From NCBI GenBank assembly GCA_964473485.1, contig CAYYPH010000004.1, forward strand, positions 106,428-170,427: DNA of 64,000 bases, in the 5' to 3' direction. Both the position numbers and the translations under genes were made by a program. The DNA comes from CAIVAT01 sp964473485 (lineage in GTDB: Bacteria > Bacteroidota > Bacteroidia > Bacteroidales > FEN-979). The first letter of the stretch is position 1, and each line of letters starts with the position of its first letter. The notes under the pieces were generated by a model. That model worked only from the letters and a program-made list of their open reading frames with translations, was not told where the DNA came from and ran no database searches. This document shows positions 51,659-60,393 of this stretch, in pieces.

Positions 51659-53155
51659 ATGAACATCTTATTGGTTTACCCGCAATATCCCGACACGTTC
51701 TGGAGTTTCAGGCATGCCTTGAAATTTATTTCAAGAAAGGCGGCTGTTCCTCCGCTCGGGTTGATCACCGTTTCAGCCATGCTTCCGGCTCATTGGAAGA
51801 AAAAACTGGTGGACATGAATGTTTCAACCCTTCAGGCCAAAGACATCATCAACGCAGATTACGTGTTCATCAGCGCCATGTATGTTCAAAAGGAATCGGT
51901 GAAACAGGTGATCGGGGATTGTTTAAAATACGGGACTAAAATCGTAGCCGGGGGACCACTTTTCACCCAGGAGTCAGCAAATTATCCGGAGATTGATCAC
52001 TTTATCCTGAACGAAGCCGAGGTCACCCTTCCCCCTTTTCTGAAGGCGTTAGAGTTGGGCGTTGTTCCTGAAAGAGTCTACCAGACCGCAGAATTCGCAG
52101 AAATGACCCTCTCCCCGGTGCCAGATTATCACCTCTTATCAATGAATGCCTATGCTTCGATGAACATCCAGGTGACGCGCGGTTGTCCGTTCGCCTGTGA
52201 CTTCTGCGAGATCACTTCGCTTCTCGGGCATAAAGTCAGACAGAAGAAGACTGCTCAGATCCTGGAAACACTTGATGCCCTGTACGCCCTTCACTGGCGG
52301 GGACCAGTTGCGATTGTTGATGACAATTTCATCGGCAACAAGCGGGAAATGAAATCAGACCTGCTGCCCGCGCTGAAACAGTGGATGCAAATCCACCGTT
52401 ATCCTTTTACCTTTACGACGCAGACCTCCATCAACCTGGCCGATGATGAAGAACTCCTCACGATGATGACGGATGCCGGAGTCGGTTCCGCCTTTATCGG
52501 CATTGAAACACCGGATGAGTCCTCCCTGCATCATTGTAATAAAACCCAGAACCAGCAAAGGGATATGATCATGAGTGTGAAAAAAATCCAGCGGTCGGGA
52601 ATGGAGGTTTCTGGAGGGTTTATCGTGGGTTTCGACAGCGATTCGCCATCAATTTTCAGGCAGCAGATCGATTTTATCCAGAAAAGCGGCATCGTCACCG
52701 CGATGGTCGGACTGCTGAACGCGCCCAAAAATACAAACCTTTACCGGCGGCTGGAATCCGAAAACAGGCTGACCGCCGAAGCGACCGGAAGCAATACCGA
52801 TTTTTCCATGAATTTCATTCCCAGGATGAACCATGAGGAACTACTGGCCGGATATCAATCCATCTTAAAAAACATTTATGCCGTCAAGCCATATTATCAA
52901 AGGGTGCGGCGTTTTTTACTGGATTATAAAAGGCAGCGTTCGGGACCGAAAAAGATTAACTACACAGCACTGAAAGGCTTTATAATCTCCCTCTTCATTA
53001 TCGGAATCCTGAACAAAGGCAGGCGGGAGTACTGGAGTTTCCTATTATGGACCCTCATGAAGCGCCCGGGTTACCTGGTGGAGGCCGTAACATTCTCAGT
53101 GTACGGCTACCATTTCAGGACCATCTTTGGTCTCCGAAAAGCAACGAACAAATAG
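51659..53155 (+). CDS. B12-binding-type radical SAM protein with DUF4070
   Basis: This 498-residue protein has an N-terminal cobalamin-binding-like Rossmann domain (1-150, MNILLVYPQYPDTFWSFRHA), a radical SAM core with the cluster motif C176-x3-C180-x2-C183 (RGCPFACDFCEIT), SFIGIETPDESSLHHCNK-like barrel segments and a DUF4070-type C-terminal part (ERLTAEATGSNTDF-like). The His of the usual DxHxxG cobalamin loop is not seen; the place reads VDMNVSTLQA. Relatives are often annotated as methyltransferases or hopanoid/lipid-modifying enzymes, but the substrate cannot be told. The ATG at 51659 is chosen because the 29 extra residues of the longest frame lie over the promoter. Confidence 0.88.
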   Translation: MNILLVYPQYPDTFWSFRHALKFISRKAAVPPLGLITVSAMLPAHWKKKLVDMNVSTLQAKDIINADYVFISAMYVQKESVKQVIGDCLKYGTKIVAGGPLFTQESANYPEIDHFILNEAEVTLPPFLKALELGVVPERVYQTAEFAEMTLSPVPDYHLLSMNAYASMNIQVTRGCPFACDFCEITSLLGHKVRQKKTAQILETLDALYALHWRGPVAIVDDNFIGNKREMKSDLLPALKQWMQIHRYPFTFTTQTSINLADDEELLTMMTDAGVGSAFIGIETPDESSLHHCNKTQNQQRDMIMSVKKIQRSGMEVSGGFIVGFDSDSPSIFRQQIDFIQKSGIVTAMVGLLNAPKNTNLYRRLESENRLTAEATGSNTDFSMNFIPRMNHEELLAGYQSILKNIYAVKPYYQRVRRFLLDYKRQRSGPKKINYTALKGFIISLFIIGILNKGRREYWSFLLWTLMKRPGYLVEAVTFSVYGYHFRTIFGLRKATNK

Positions 53156-53217
53156 AAGTCATTGCTGGACCTACTGTATATCCTCCAGGTATACCAGTAT
53201 ATCATGGGTTCTTACGT

Positions 53218-53523
53218 TCAGAACTTCTTTGAAGCCCTGTTGCCTCCAAAGAATCCCCACCCCCCGCTTCCAAGAATAAATCCAAAGGCGTACCAGGCGC
53301 CATTGTTGTTCGGGGCAAAGACAGCCACATCATCCCTCCAGAGCATAAAAACCAGGTCGATGGGGGCAATGATGCCGTGCCACAATCCACCCCAGAAACC
53401 ATACGTCTGACCCTTCAGACAGGCTGCGACGACCTCATTGTTTGAACATCCGGTTAAAAAAATGATGGCAAGAAAAAACAGAAAAATGATGGCCGGGACC
53501 CTGGCTGCGAATACTTTTTTCAT
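53218..53523 (-). CDS. Small conserved-type lipoprotein, function unknown
   Basis: This 101-residue protein has a lipoprotein signal (IIFLFFLAIIFLTGC, Cys near 26) and a short hydrophobic mature part rich in Gly and Trp: KGQTYGFWGGLWHGIIAPID, then LVFMLWRDDVAVFAPNNN and ILGSGGWGFFGGNRAS. The alternation of Gly/Trp clusters suggests one or two short membrane-inserting segments. I recall similar small hypothetical proteins with GFWGGLWHG in several Bacteroidota, with no known role. It is convergent with the radical SAM gene. Confidence 0.7.
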   Translation of the reverse strand: MKKVFAARVPAIIFLFFLAIIFLTGCSNNEVVAACLKGQTYGFWGGLWHGIIAPIDLVFMLWRDDVAVFAPNNNGAWYAFGFILGSGGWGFFGGNRASKKF

Positions 53524-53723
53524 GGGAAAAATCTTTAATTTTGAATGAAATCCGGGTTGTTGTTTGAGGTTGGAAAGTTAGTGATTTCCTTGCATATACA
53601 TAGGCATTTTTGTAAATTATCCTGCGTTTTTATCCTGTTAATCCCAGATAAAAAGAACTTTTTTCCGGAGTAATTAATGACCTTCATCCATTTCAACATG
53701 ATAATTTATTCTATATCACTTTT

Positions 53724-55550
53724 ATGACAAAATATCTTTCCCTGTTCCTTCACGTTTCGCTGATATGTTCATCGCTGACTCTTCAAAGTCAGGAATGGCA
53801 TCCCGCAGGCGAAAAAATAAAAACCCCCTGGACTGAGAAAATTGATCCGGCCAACCCATTGCCCGAGTATCCCCGTCCTATCCTGCAGCGCGATGAATGG
53901 CAGAACCTGAATGGTTTGTGGGACTATACCATTTTGCCAAAAGGAAGCGCAATTCCGACCCGTTTCGATGGCAGGCTCCTGGTTCCTTTTGCGGTTGAAT
54001 CAAGCCTTTCAGGGGTAATGAAAACCGTGGGCCCGGAGAACGAACTCTGGTACCACCGTGAATTTACCGTGCCATCCTCCTGGAATTCAAAGCAGATCGT
54101 GTTAAATTTCGGGGCTGTCGACTGGAAGGCCGATGTGTGGATCAACGACATCATGATCGGATCGCACCAGGGCGGGTACACCCCATTTTCATTCAGCATC
54201 ACCCCATTTCTTAAAAACAGGGGATCCCAAAAACTGGTTGTCCGGGTTTGGGACCCTACCGAAAAAAGCTACCAGCCCAGGGGGAAACAGGTCAGCGATC
54301 CACGGGGTATCTGGTACACCGCTGTCACCGGGATCTGGCAGACGGTATGGCTCGAACCGGTGGGCACAACTCACATCACCGGATTAAGAACGATTCCAAA
54401 CATCGACCGGAACACCGTTTCAGTCGTTGCCAATACTGGCAGAACTGACGTATCCTCAATGGTCGAGATCAGGGTCCTTGACCAGGGAAAAGTGATTGCC
54501 ACGGGACGGTCGGTCGTCGGGCAGGAAGTTCTCCTGGGGCTCCCGGATATCCAATTATGGTGTCCGGAAAATCCGAAGCTATACGATCTTGAAGCCATCC
54601 TTCTGGTGGGCGGGAAACCTGTCGACAGGGTCAAAAGCTATTTCGGAATGCGGAAAATTTCCACTAAACGGGATGCCGGCGGGATTTACAGGCTTCAGTT
54701 AAACAACAGGGACTATTTCCAGTTTGGCCCGCTCGACCAGGGCTGGTGGCCCGACGGATTGTACACCGCTCCCACCGATGAAGCGTTAAAGTATGACATT
54801 GTTACCACCAGATCATTAGGATTTAATTTGATTCGAAAACATGTCAAGGTCGAACCGGCACGTTGGTACCATCATTGCGACCGCGAAGGAATACTGGTCT
54901 GGCAGGACATGCCCTCCGGTGACAGGGGCCCCCAATGGCAAACCCGCCAGTTTTTCAACGGACAGGAAGCCGTAAGGAGTAAACAATCCGAGGAACACTT
55001 CATGACCGAATGGAAGGCGATCATCGATATGCTGATCTCCAATCCCTGTGTGGTGACCTGGGTTCCATTCAACGAGTCCTGGGGCCAGTTTAAAACCGTT
55101 GAAATCGCCGAGTGGACCAAAAACTACGATCCATCCCGGCTGGTCAACCCGGCCAGCGGCGGAAATTTTTATCCTGTGGGCGACATGCTTGATGTTCACC
55201 ACTATCCTGATCCCGAAATGACATTATATGACGGGAGCCGGGCATGTGCGCTTGGAGAGTATGGCGGACTCGGCCTGGCGTTGCCGGGTCATCTCTGGGT
55301 CGAAGAGAGGAACTGGGGCTATGTGGAGTATAAAAATGCCGAAGATCTGACAAACGCCTATATCGAACTGGCAGAAAAGCTGAAAAAACTCATCCCGTCA
55401 GGATTTTCGGCCGCCATCTACACACAGACCACCGATGTGGAAATCGAGGTTAACGGGTTGATGACTTACGACCGGAAAGTAATCAAGCCCGACCAGGAGA
55501 GGATCAGGAAGGTGAACCTGGAAATTTGCAAGTCCCTGGCCGGGAATTGA
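53724..55550 (+). CDS. GH2 family glycoside hydrolase, secreted
   Basis: This 608-residue enzyme has a signal peptide (about 1-22), a GH2 N-terminal sugar-binding domain (about 55-215, NLNGLWDYTI, LVPFAVESSLSGV, WYHREFTVP), an Ig-like domain (about 218-310) and a TIM-barrel catalytic domain. E451 (WVPFNESWGQF) is the predicted acid/base and E512 (ALGEYGGLGL) the likely nucleophile. Length is short for a beta-galactosidase and fits the small GH2 group found in many Bacteroidota polysaccharide loci. The sugar specificity (galactosidase, glucuronidase or other) is not readable. Confidence 0.9.
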   Translation: MTKYLSLFLHVSLICSSLTLQSQEWHPAGEKIKTPWTEKIDPANPLPEYPRPILQRDEWQNLNGLWDYTILPKGSAIPTRFDGRLLVPFAVESSLSGVMKTVGPENELWYHREFTVPSSWNSKQIVLNFGAVDWKADVWINDIMIGSHQGGYTPFSFSITPFLKNRGSQKLVVRVWDPTEKSYQPRGKQVSDPRGIWYTAVTGIWQTVWLEPVGTTHITGLRTIPNIDRNTVSVVANTGRTDVSSMVEIRVLDQGKVIATGRSVVGQEVLLGLPDIQLWCPENPKLYDLEAILLVGGKPVDRVKSYFGMRKISTKRDAGGIYRLQLNNRDYFQFGPLDQGWWPDGLYTAPTDEALKYDIVTTRSLGFNLIRKHVKVEPARWYHHCDREGILVWQDMPSGDRGPQWQTRQFFNGQEAVRSKQSEEHFMTEWKAIIDMLISNPCVVTWVPFNESWGQFKTVEIAEWTKNYDPSRLVNPASGGNFYPVGDMLDVHHYPDPEMTLYDGSRACALGEYGGLGLALPGHLWVEERNWGYVEYKNAEDLTNAYIELAEKLKKLIPSGFSAAIYTQTTDVEIEVNGLMTYDRKVIKPDQERIRKVNLEICKSLAGN

Positions 55551-55665
55551 CCGCAGTCATTAGCGGAGTATCGAAAGGGAAATCGCCTATTTCATTGGGA
55601 CGCCGAGAAATCATGGAACTCCTTTCAAAAATCCCGACAACTGATAAAATTGGACAGCTATTACC

Positions 55666-57165
55666 CTATTTGAGCATTTTATCGATCACCTGCAGAACTT
55701 GATCCATCGACGGCCGGTCTTCAGTCATCTGGCTGATGTATTTCCACTGCAGGATCCCGTTCTTGTCGATAAGGTAAATGGCCGAAATGTTTTGCTCCGA
55801 CTGCACACCATCCCAAAATTCGGTGAACAGCTTGAGGCGTTTCGACAGGGTTCTCTCCCCGTCAATAAGAACCGGTATTGAAGTTGGAACCCCCGATGAA
55901 AGGTCAAACGACCTGGAATAATGTTCCCTGGTCCATGCTGCGAACTCTTGCTGGATAACAGAAACTTGGCCGTTTTGTGGATTCTTGATCCTTTCAAGGG
56001 TCTTCATCGATTCCGGAATTGCTTCAAACCATTTCCCGACGACCTCCTTTTCGTAGGGCAGCACGAAAGCAATCTCCAGGTCGGATTTTTTCTTTAGCTG
56101 CCCGAGCCTGGCCTGTTCAGAAAACTCGAGATACTGATACTGGCAGAACAAACACCAGCCGTTGCCTACTCTTCCCCGCGGGAATATCAGCAGAACATTT
56201 TTCCCCCTGTGATCCTGCAGCGAGAAGGTTCCCCCCTGGTATACCGGCAATTTGAATGATGGCATCGGTTCTCCCACGATGGCAGGAAGAAGGTCGGAAA
56301 GTTGAAGGTCGGTCCTGGGAACAGAGAGCGAATTGAACAGTTTCCAACCGTGCGGATCTTTATACAATTGCAGGTATTCAATGCTTCCGGCTGTTTTCGC
56401 GCGCACCATGGCCATCCCATCCATGACATCAAGGATTTGGATTTCATTATCGCGCAAAGCCTCATCCTGGCGGCCGATGCCCGCCCTCGCATTTTCGACC
56501 AGCGCTTCGTACCTGGTTCTCTGAACTGCCGACCTGCCTTCCCTCCCGATTGTCGCCAGGGTGACCCGGCTGTAATCCTGGGCTGCCACCTCTGCCAGCT
56601 TTCCGATATCACCTCTTTGCTGCCCCTGAAGATACTCGGCAACCACAGGTTCGATCTCCTTTTTCTCTTTTTCAGGGTCAAACACCTTCAGCCAGGCTAT
56701 GTTTTGTGGACTGTTCCAGAGCACGTTGACGATCTTCCACTCCCCGTTGATCCTGACCATCTGCAGGTAATCGTTGAACTGTGCAGAATTTACTTTCACC
56801 ATGGCCACCGGGGGATCGATATGGAGTATCGAGACACTTATATGACGGGCGGTATCGGGCAGAAACCCTGCTTTTGCATTGGAAGCCTCGACCAAGCCGC
56901 TGTAGGTGGAATAGGTGAGGGCAAGGCTGCCGGTCCTTTGGATGTACCTGGGAAAAGCTTTGTTCAAATCGGGATGAATGGCGCGAGCCATGCGGGTGCC
57001 GTCACCGGAATAATACCCTTCGGCATAATCGAGGGCAGAGTTTCTAATGGAGTCCTCGATGGGAGAATGTTTCCGGATTCCGGGCGAGATTCCTCCGGTT
57101 TGCTGACCGATGGATGAAACAGCAACGAAGAAAGTTGATAAAACTGTTAAAATAATGTTTTTCAT
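55666..57165 (-). CDS. Fusion of two NTF2-like domains with a thioredoxin-like domain
   Basis: This 499-residue exported protein (signal peptide MKNIILTVLSTFFVAVSSIG) has three parts. The first (about 30-150) is a lumazine-binding-type NTF2 fold (ALDYAEGYYSGDGTRMARAI, then MVRINGEWKIVNVLW). The second (about 160-285) is another NTF2-like region (VAEYLQGQQRGDIGKLAEVA, LYKDPHGWKLFNSL). The third (about 298-499) is an AhpC/TSA redoxin with a CxxC (WCLFCQYQYLEF) and a late LIDKNGILQWKYIS. The start at 57165 is chosen; the frame continues to 57342 through a large palindrome without family-like sequence. It is probably a periplasmic thiol oxidoreductase with a ligand-binding front end. Confidence 0.8.
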   Translation of the reverse strand: MKNIILTVLSTFFVAVSSIGQQTGGISPGIRKHSPIEDSIRNSALDYAEGYYSGDGTRMARAIHPDLNKAFPRYIQRTGSLALTYSTYSGLVEASNAKAGFLPDTARHISVSILHIDPPVAMVKVNSAQFNDYLQMVRINGEWKIVNVLWNSPQNIAWLKVFDPEKEKKEIEPVVAEYLQGQQRGDIGKLAEVAAQDYSRVTLATIGREGRSAVQRTRYEALVENARAGIGRQDEALRDNEIQILDVMDGMAMVRAKTAGSIEYLQLYKDPHGWKLFNSLSVPRTDLQLSDLLPAIVGEPMPSFKLPVYQGGTFSLQDHRGKNVLLIFPRGRVGNGWCLFCQYQYLEFSEQARLGQLKKKSDLEIAFVLPYEKEVVGKWFEAIPESMKTLERIKNPQNGQVSVIQQEFAAWTREHYSRSFDLSSGVPTSIPVLIDGERTLSKRLKLFTEFWDGVQSEQNISAIYLIDKNGILQWKYISQMTEDRPSMDQVLQVIDKMLK

Positions 57166-57193
57166 GGCGGTTGATTTGTTTTTCCTTCTTTTT

Positions 57194-57227
57194 GACCCCG
57201 TCGGGGTGGGGGCACCCCGACGGGGTC
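57194..57227. repeat. Perfect 15-bp inverted repeat (GC-rich hairpin)
   Basis: GACCCCGTCGGGGTG (57194-57208) and its exact reverse complement (57213-57227) flank a GGGG loop, with T-rich DNA on both sides. It lies in the 308-bp gap between the divergent fusion-protein and GH27 genes, 29 nt before the - strand start codon. Besides this and a -7 element at 57445, I see nothing in the gap. Confidence 0.85.
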
Positions 57228-57444
57228 TATTTTTAAAGCAATTTACCGCGGGAAAACTGGATGATAAAATCAAATCGGCAGGACCTGCCGATGGAAAGGT
57301 ATCCCGTGGTATTTTCAGGATATCTGAAGCGGCATAATTCAAGAAGGTAATATTGTATTGTTTTAGTCCCTGGTCTTACTATTTTGATGAATTGTTTGAT
57401 GAAAAATGAAAGGAGTGGCACCATGTGATTTGCATTTTTAGTAA

Positions 57445-57452
57445 TACTTTTG
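57445..57452 (+). promoter_or_regulatory. Likely -7 element of the GH27 gene
   Basis: TACTTTTG fits TAnnTTTG, 21 nt before the start codon. A GAGGAG follows it and could serve as a ribosome-binding site. No clear -33 element is visible. Confidence 0.38.
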
Positions 57453-57473
57453 AGGAGATAAAGTCATGTGCCC

Positions 57474-59747
57474 ATGAAAAAACATCGTCTGCTCAGGTTT
57501 TCCGTCTTTTTGCTGCTTTTACCAGCCCTGCTTTCCGCCCAGGACCGGATCAGCCTGAACGTCCCCTGGAAATTCATCAAAGGTGACAATCCCGCTTTTG
57601 CCCTGCCTGGTTTCGACGATTCCGGCTGGGCAACCATCGCCGTCGACAAGATCTGGGAATCCCAGGGATATGACCCCTACGATGGGTATGCCTGGTTCCG
57701 CGTCAGGGTGGTAATTCCATCCTCGCTGAAAGAAAAAGCCCACCTGAAAGACAGCCTACGTATCTACCTCGGGAAGATCAACAACTTTGACCATGCCTTT
57801 CTCAACGGGAAAATGTTCGGGATCAATGGCAGCAACGCCCTTCCTGAAATGGCTTCGGACACTGATTTCATCCATGCCCCCATCAGTTACTGGGATAAGA
57901 AACGGCCCTACACCCTTGCGGCAAATGACCCCTGGATCCTCTGGGACCAGGAAAATGTGATCGCTGTCAGGGTGTTCGACCAGGGGGGCCAGGGAGGTCT
58001 CTACACCGGCGATCAGTATATCGAAATGACAAGGCTAACCGATTACCTGGCCATTGATAACAACATTTCACCCTTCCTGTTTTCAGGCAGTTCCATTGAT
58101 AAGACGATCGTCATCAGGAATTTTTCCACCGCCTACCGGCTAACCGGAAAGTTCAGCATGGTGGCCAGGAACAAACTCTCGGGCAAGGAGACATTCCGCA
58201 AAGAGGAGAAGCTCAGCCTTTCGCCGGGTGAACGGAAGGAATACATACTGAATCTGGCCAGGGAAGATCAATCGCAGCTGGTGACCTACCGCTTTGAACT
58301 TGCCGAATCGCCTGGTGTTGCCCAACTTTCGGACGAAACACCGTATATCACAACACCTCCGGTATCGCCATCACCACGGATAAACAGCCCGTCCATCACG
58401 TCGGCAAGACCGGGAAAACCATTTCTGTTCACCATTCCGGCCTCCGGAAACCGCCCAATGACCTTTGAAGCGGTCAACCTGCCACCTGGACTGAGCCTCG
58501 ATCCGCAAACTGGCATCATCACCGGTAAGGTCGATCAGCCCGGAAACTATTCGGTCACCATCAAGGCAAAAAACAGCAAGGGCCACACATCAGCCCAACT
58601 AAACATCTCTATCGGCGACCGGATCTGCCTGACGCCACCCATGGGATGGAACAGCTGGAATTGCTGGGGCCTGGCCGTCGACGAACAAAAAGTTCTTGGC
58701 AGTGCCCGCACATACCGCGACAAGGGCCTCATCAACCATGGATGGGCGTATGTAAACATCGACGATGGTTGGGAGATCCCCAGGGACAGGGAACCCAAAC
58801 GTGATCCTGCAGGAAATATCCTGACCAACGAAAAATTCCCCGACATGAAGCGGCTGGGCGACAGTATTCACCGGCTGGGCCTGAAATTCGGCATCTACAG
58901 TTCACCCGGGCCGCTGACCTGCGGTGGTTATACGGCCAGCTACCAGCATGAACTCCGTGATGCCCGGTCTTATGCATCGTGGGGAATCGATTACCTGAAA
59001 TACGACTGGTGCAGCTATGACGGAATTGCCAAAGATACCTCACTGCCGGAACGGAAGAAGCCCTATTTCGTGATGCGGGATGCGCTGGTCAGCGTCGATC
59101 GCGATATCGTCTACAGCCTTTGCCAGTATGGAATGAGCAAGGTGTGGGAATGGGGCGACGAAGTGGGCGGCAACCTCTGGCGAACTACCGGCGACATCAC
59201 CGACACCTGGGAAAGCTTAAGGGAGATCGGGTTCAGCCAGGTGGAGAATGCGAAATACGCGAAGCCCGGCAACTGGAACGATCCCGATATGCTGATCGTC
59301 GGCTGGGTCGGCTGGGGCCCGAATCTTCATCCGACACGACTTACACCCGATGAGCAATATACGCACATCTCCTTATGGTGCCTCCTTTCGGCTCCGCTGC
59401 TGATCGGTTGTGACCTGGAACGGCTCGACGACTTCACCCTGAACCTTTTGACCAACGACGAGGTGATCGCCATCGACCAGGATCCGCTGGGCAAACAGGC
59501 TACCCCGGTGATAAAAGAGGGCGATGTCCAGGTCTGGGTCAAGGAACTGGCGGATGGAACAAAGGCAGTTGGTATTTTCAACCTGGGGACCCAGACAGCA
59601 TCTTATTCCCTAAGTATGGAAAAAGCGGGACTGCAAACGGGCTTACCCGTTCGTGATCTCTGGCGTCAGAAATCGCTGGGAAAATCGGGTAAGGAAATGG
59701 AATGCAAGATCCCTTCACACGGCGTTCTTCTCCTCAGGATCGGATAA
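57474..59747 (+). CDS. GH27 family alpha-galactosidase, multidomain, secreted
   Basis: This 757-residue enzyme has a signal peptide (about 1-22), an N-terminal galactose-binding-like jelly-roll domain (about 28-190, FDDSGWATIAVDKIWESQG), a linker domain, a putative Ig (He_PIG) domain (about 300-380, PMTFEAVNLPPGLSLDPQTG) and the GH27 barrel from about 385 (TPPMGWNSWNCWG). The nucleophile is expected in YLKYDWCSYDG (D511) and the acid/base in NWNDPDML (around 600-606). A beta-sandwich follows. It would release terminal alpha-galactose, or beta-L-arabinopyranose in some relatives. The ATG at 57474 is chosen because it starts the signal peptide cleanly; a GTG two codons upstream is possible. Confidence 0.92.
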   Translation: MKKHRLLRFSVFLLLLPALLSAQDRISLNVPWKFIKGDNPAFALPGFDDSGWATIAVDKIWESQGYDPYDGYAWFRVRVVIPSSLKEKAHLKDSLRIYLGKINNFDHAFLNGKMFGINGSNALPEMASDTDFIHAPISYWDKKRPYTLAANDPWILWDQENVIAVRVFDQGGQGGLYTGDQYIEMTRLTDYLAIDNNISPFLFSGSSIDKTIVIRNFSTAYRLTGKFSMVARNKLSGKETFRKEEKLSLSPGERKEYILNLAREDQSQLVTYRFELAESPGVAQLSDETPYITTPPVSPSPRINSPSITSARPGKPFLFTIPASGNRPMTFEAVNLPPGLSLDPQTGIITGKVDQPGNYSVTIKAKNSKGHTSAQLNISIGDRICLTPPMGWNSWNCWGLAVDEQKVLGSARTYRDKGLINHGWAYVNIDDGWEIPRDREPKRDPAGNILTNEKFPDMKRLGDSIHRLGLKFGIYSSPGPLTCGGYTASYQHELRDARSYASWGIDYLKYDWCSYDGIAKDTSLPERKKPYFVMRDALVSVDRDIVYSLCQYGMSKVWEWGDEVGGNLWRTTGDITDTWESLREIGFSQVENAKYAKPGNWNDPDMLIVGWVGWGPNLHPTRLTPDEQYTHISLWCLLSAPLLIGCDLERLDDFTLNLLTNDEVIAIDQDPLGKQATPVIKEGDVQVWVKELADGTKAVGIFNLGTQTASYSLSMEKAGLQTGLPVRDLWRQKSLGKSGKEMECKIPSHGVLLLRIG

Positions 59748-59827
59748 AAAGCATGGCACCTTGTCCTTCGATAAATGTCAAAAACTTCCTCAAATCGAAA
59801 TAAATCATTATTACCTAACCACGAACT

Positions 59828-59882
59828 TTCAATCAATCAGTCAGTCAATCAGTCGGTCATTCACTCATTCACTCACTCAATA
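59828..59882 (+). repeat. Low-complexity tract at the end of the retropepsin-like gene
   Basis: On the + strand CAATCAATCAGTCAGTCAAT is followed by (ATTCACTC)n. This is the last block of the composite element. It supplies the TGA stop of the neighbouring - strand gene. Confidence 0.72.
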
Positions 59883-60197
59883 CGCCACCGAGGCCGGAAT
59901 GTCCTCCATCGGGATCGCCCCTAATAGGCATTGGCTTCCTGGAATCATGGCTCCGGTAAAGCTGACTCTTCCGCGCCAGTCAACTTTCAATGGTCCAACA
60001 TAGGGCAACTGGCGGATACTACTATCGGTAATGGTGACCGGTCGTTTGTCGAATTCCTCAAGTTTCAATTGAATGGCCTGTGCTTCCGTGATGCACAAAT
60101 GGAGAGCGCCGGTGTCGACCAGGCATTCTACTTCTAATGTTTCGATCTCGGGAAATCTCGGATTGGATAATTTGATGGTTGTTTTGATGATACCCAT
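59877..60197 (-). CDS. Retropepsin-like clan AA aspartic protease, C-terminus cut short
   Basis: This 106-residue protein has the single catalytic motif of clan AA peptidases, CLVDTGALHLCI (around residues 25-36), and the late hydrophobic GSQCLLGAIPMED. Relatives that I know continue after MED with about 20 more residues (a strand resembling DLVVxPxxQKLxVNP). Here the protein ends IPASVAY and stops on a TGA formed at the edge of the simple-repeat tract. It may be a shortened but functional protein or a decaying gene. Such small proteases are often linked with toxin-antitoxin-like or mobile contexts, but none is visible here. Confidence 0.7.
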   Translation of the reverse strand: MGIIKTTIKLSNPRFPEIETLEVECLVDTGALHLCITEAQAIQLKLEEFDKRPVTITDSSIRQLPYVGPLKVDWRGRVSFTGAMIPGSQCLLGAIPMEDIPASVAY

Positions 60198-60393
60198 CTT
60201 TTCGATTGTCAGATTTGAAATGTCACTTTAAATGTTATCTGTGTTTGTTTTACAATGGTAAGGATGATCGTTACGATCTGCAAATCTGGCCCTGGAAATC
60301 CAGAAACACTTTTTTCAGCAGTTTTTTTGTAATTTAGCAAATCAACCTTTTTAATCTGAGGTTCCGGATGTCTGTCAATGAAACAATGAACTT

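Noticed and set aside
57166..57342. A 59-residue extension of the fusion protein through the palindrome
   Set aside because: The signal peptide starts at 57165 and the extension has no family-like sequence.
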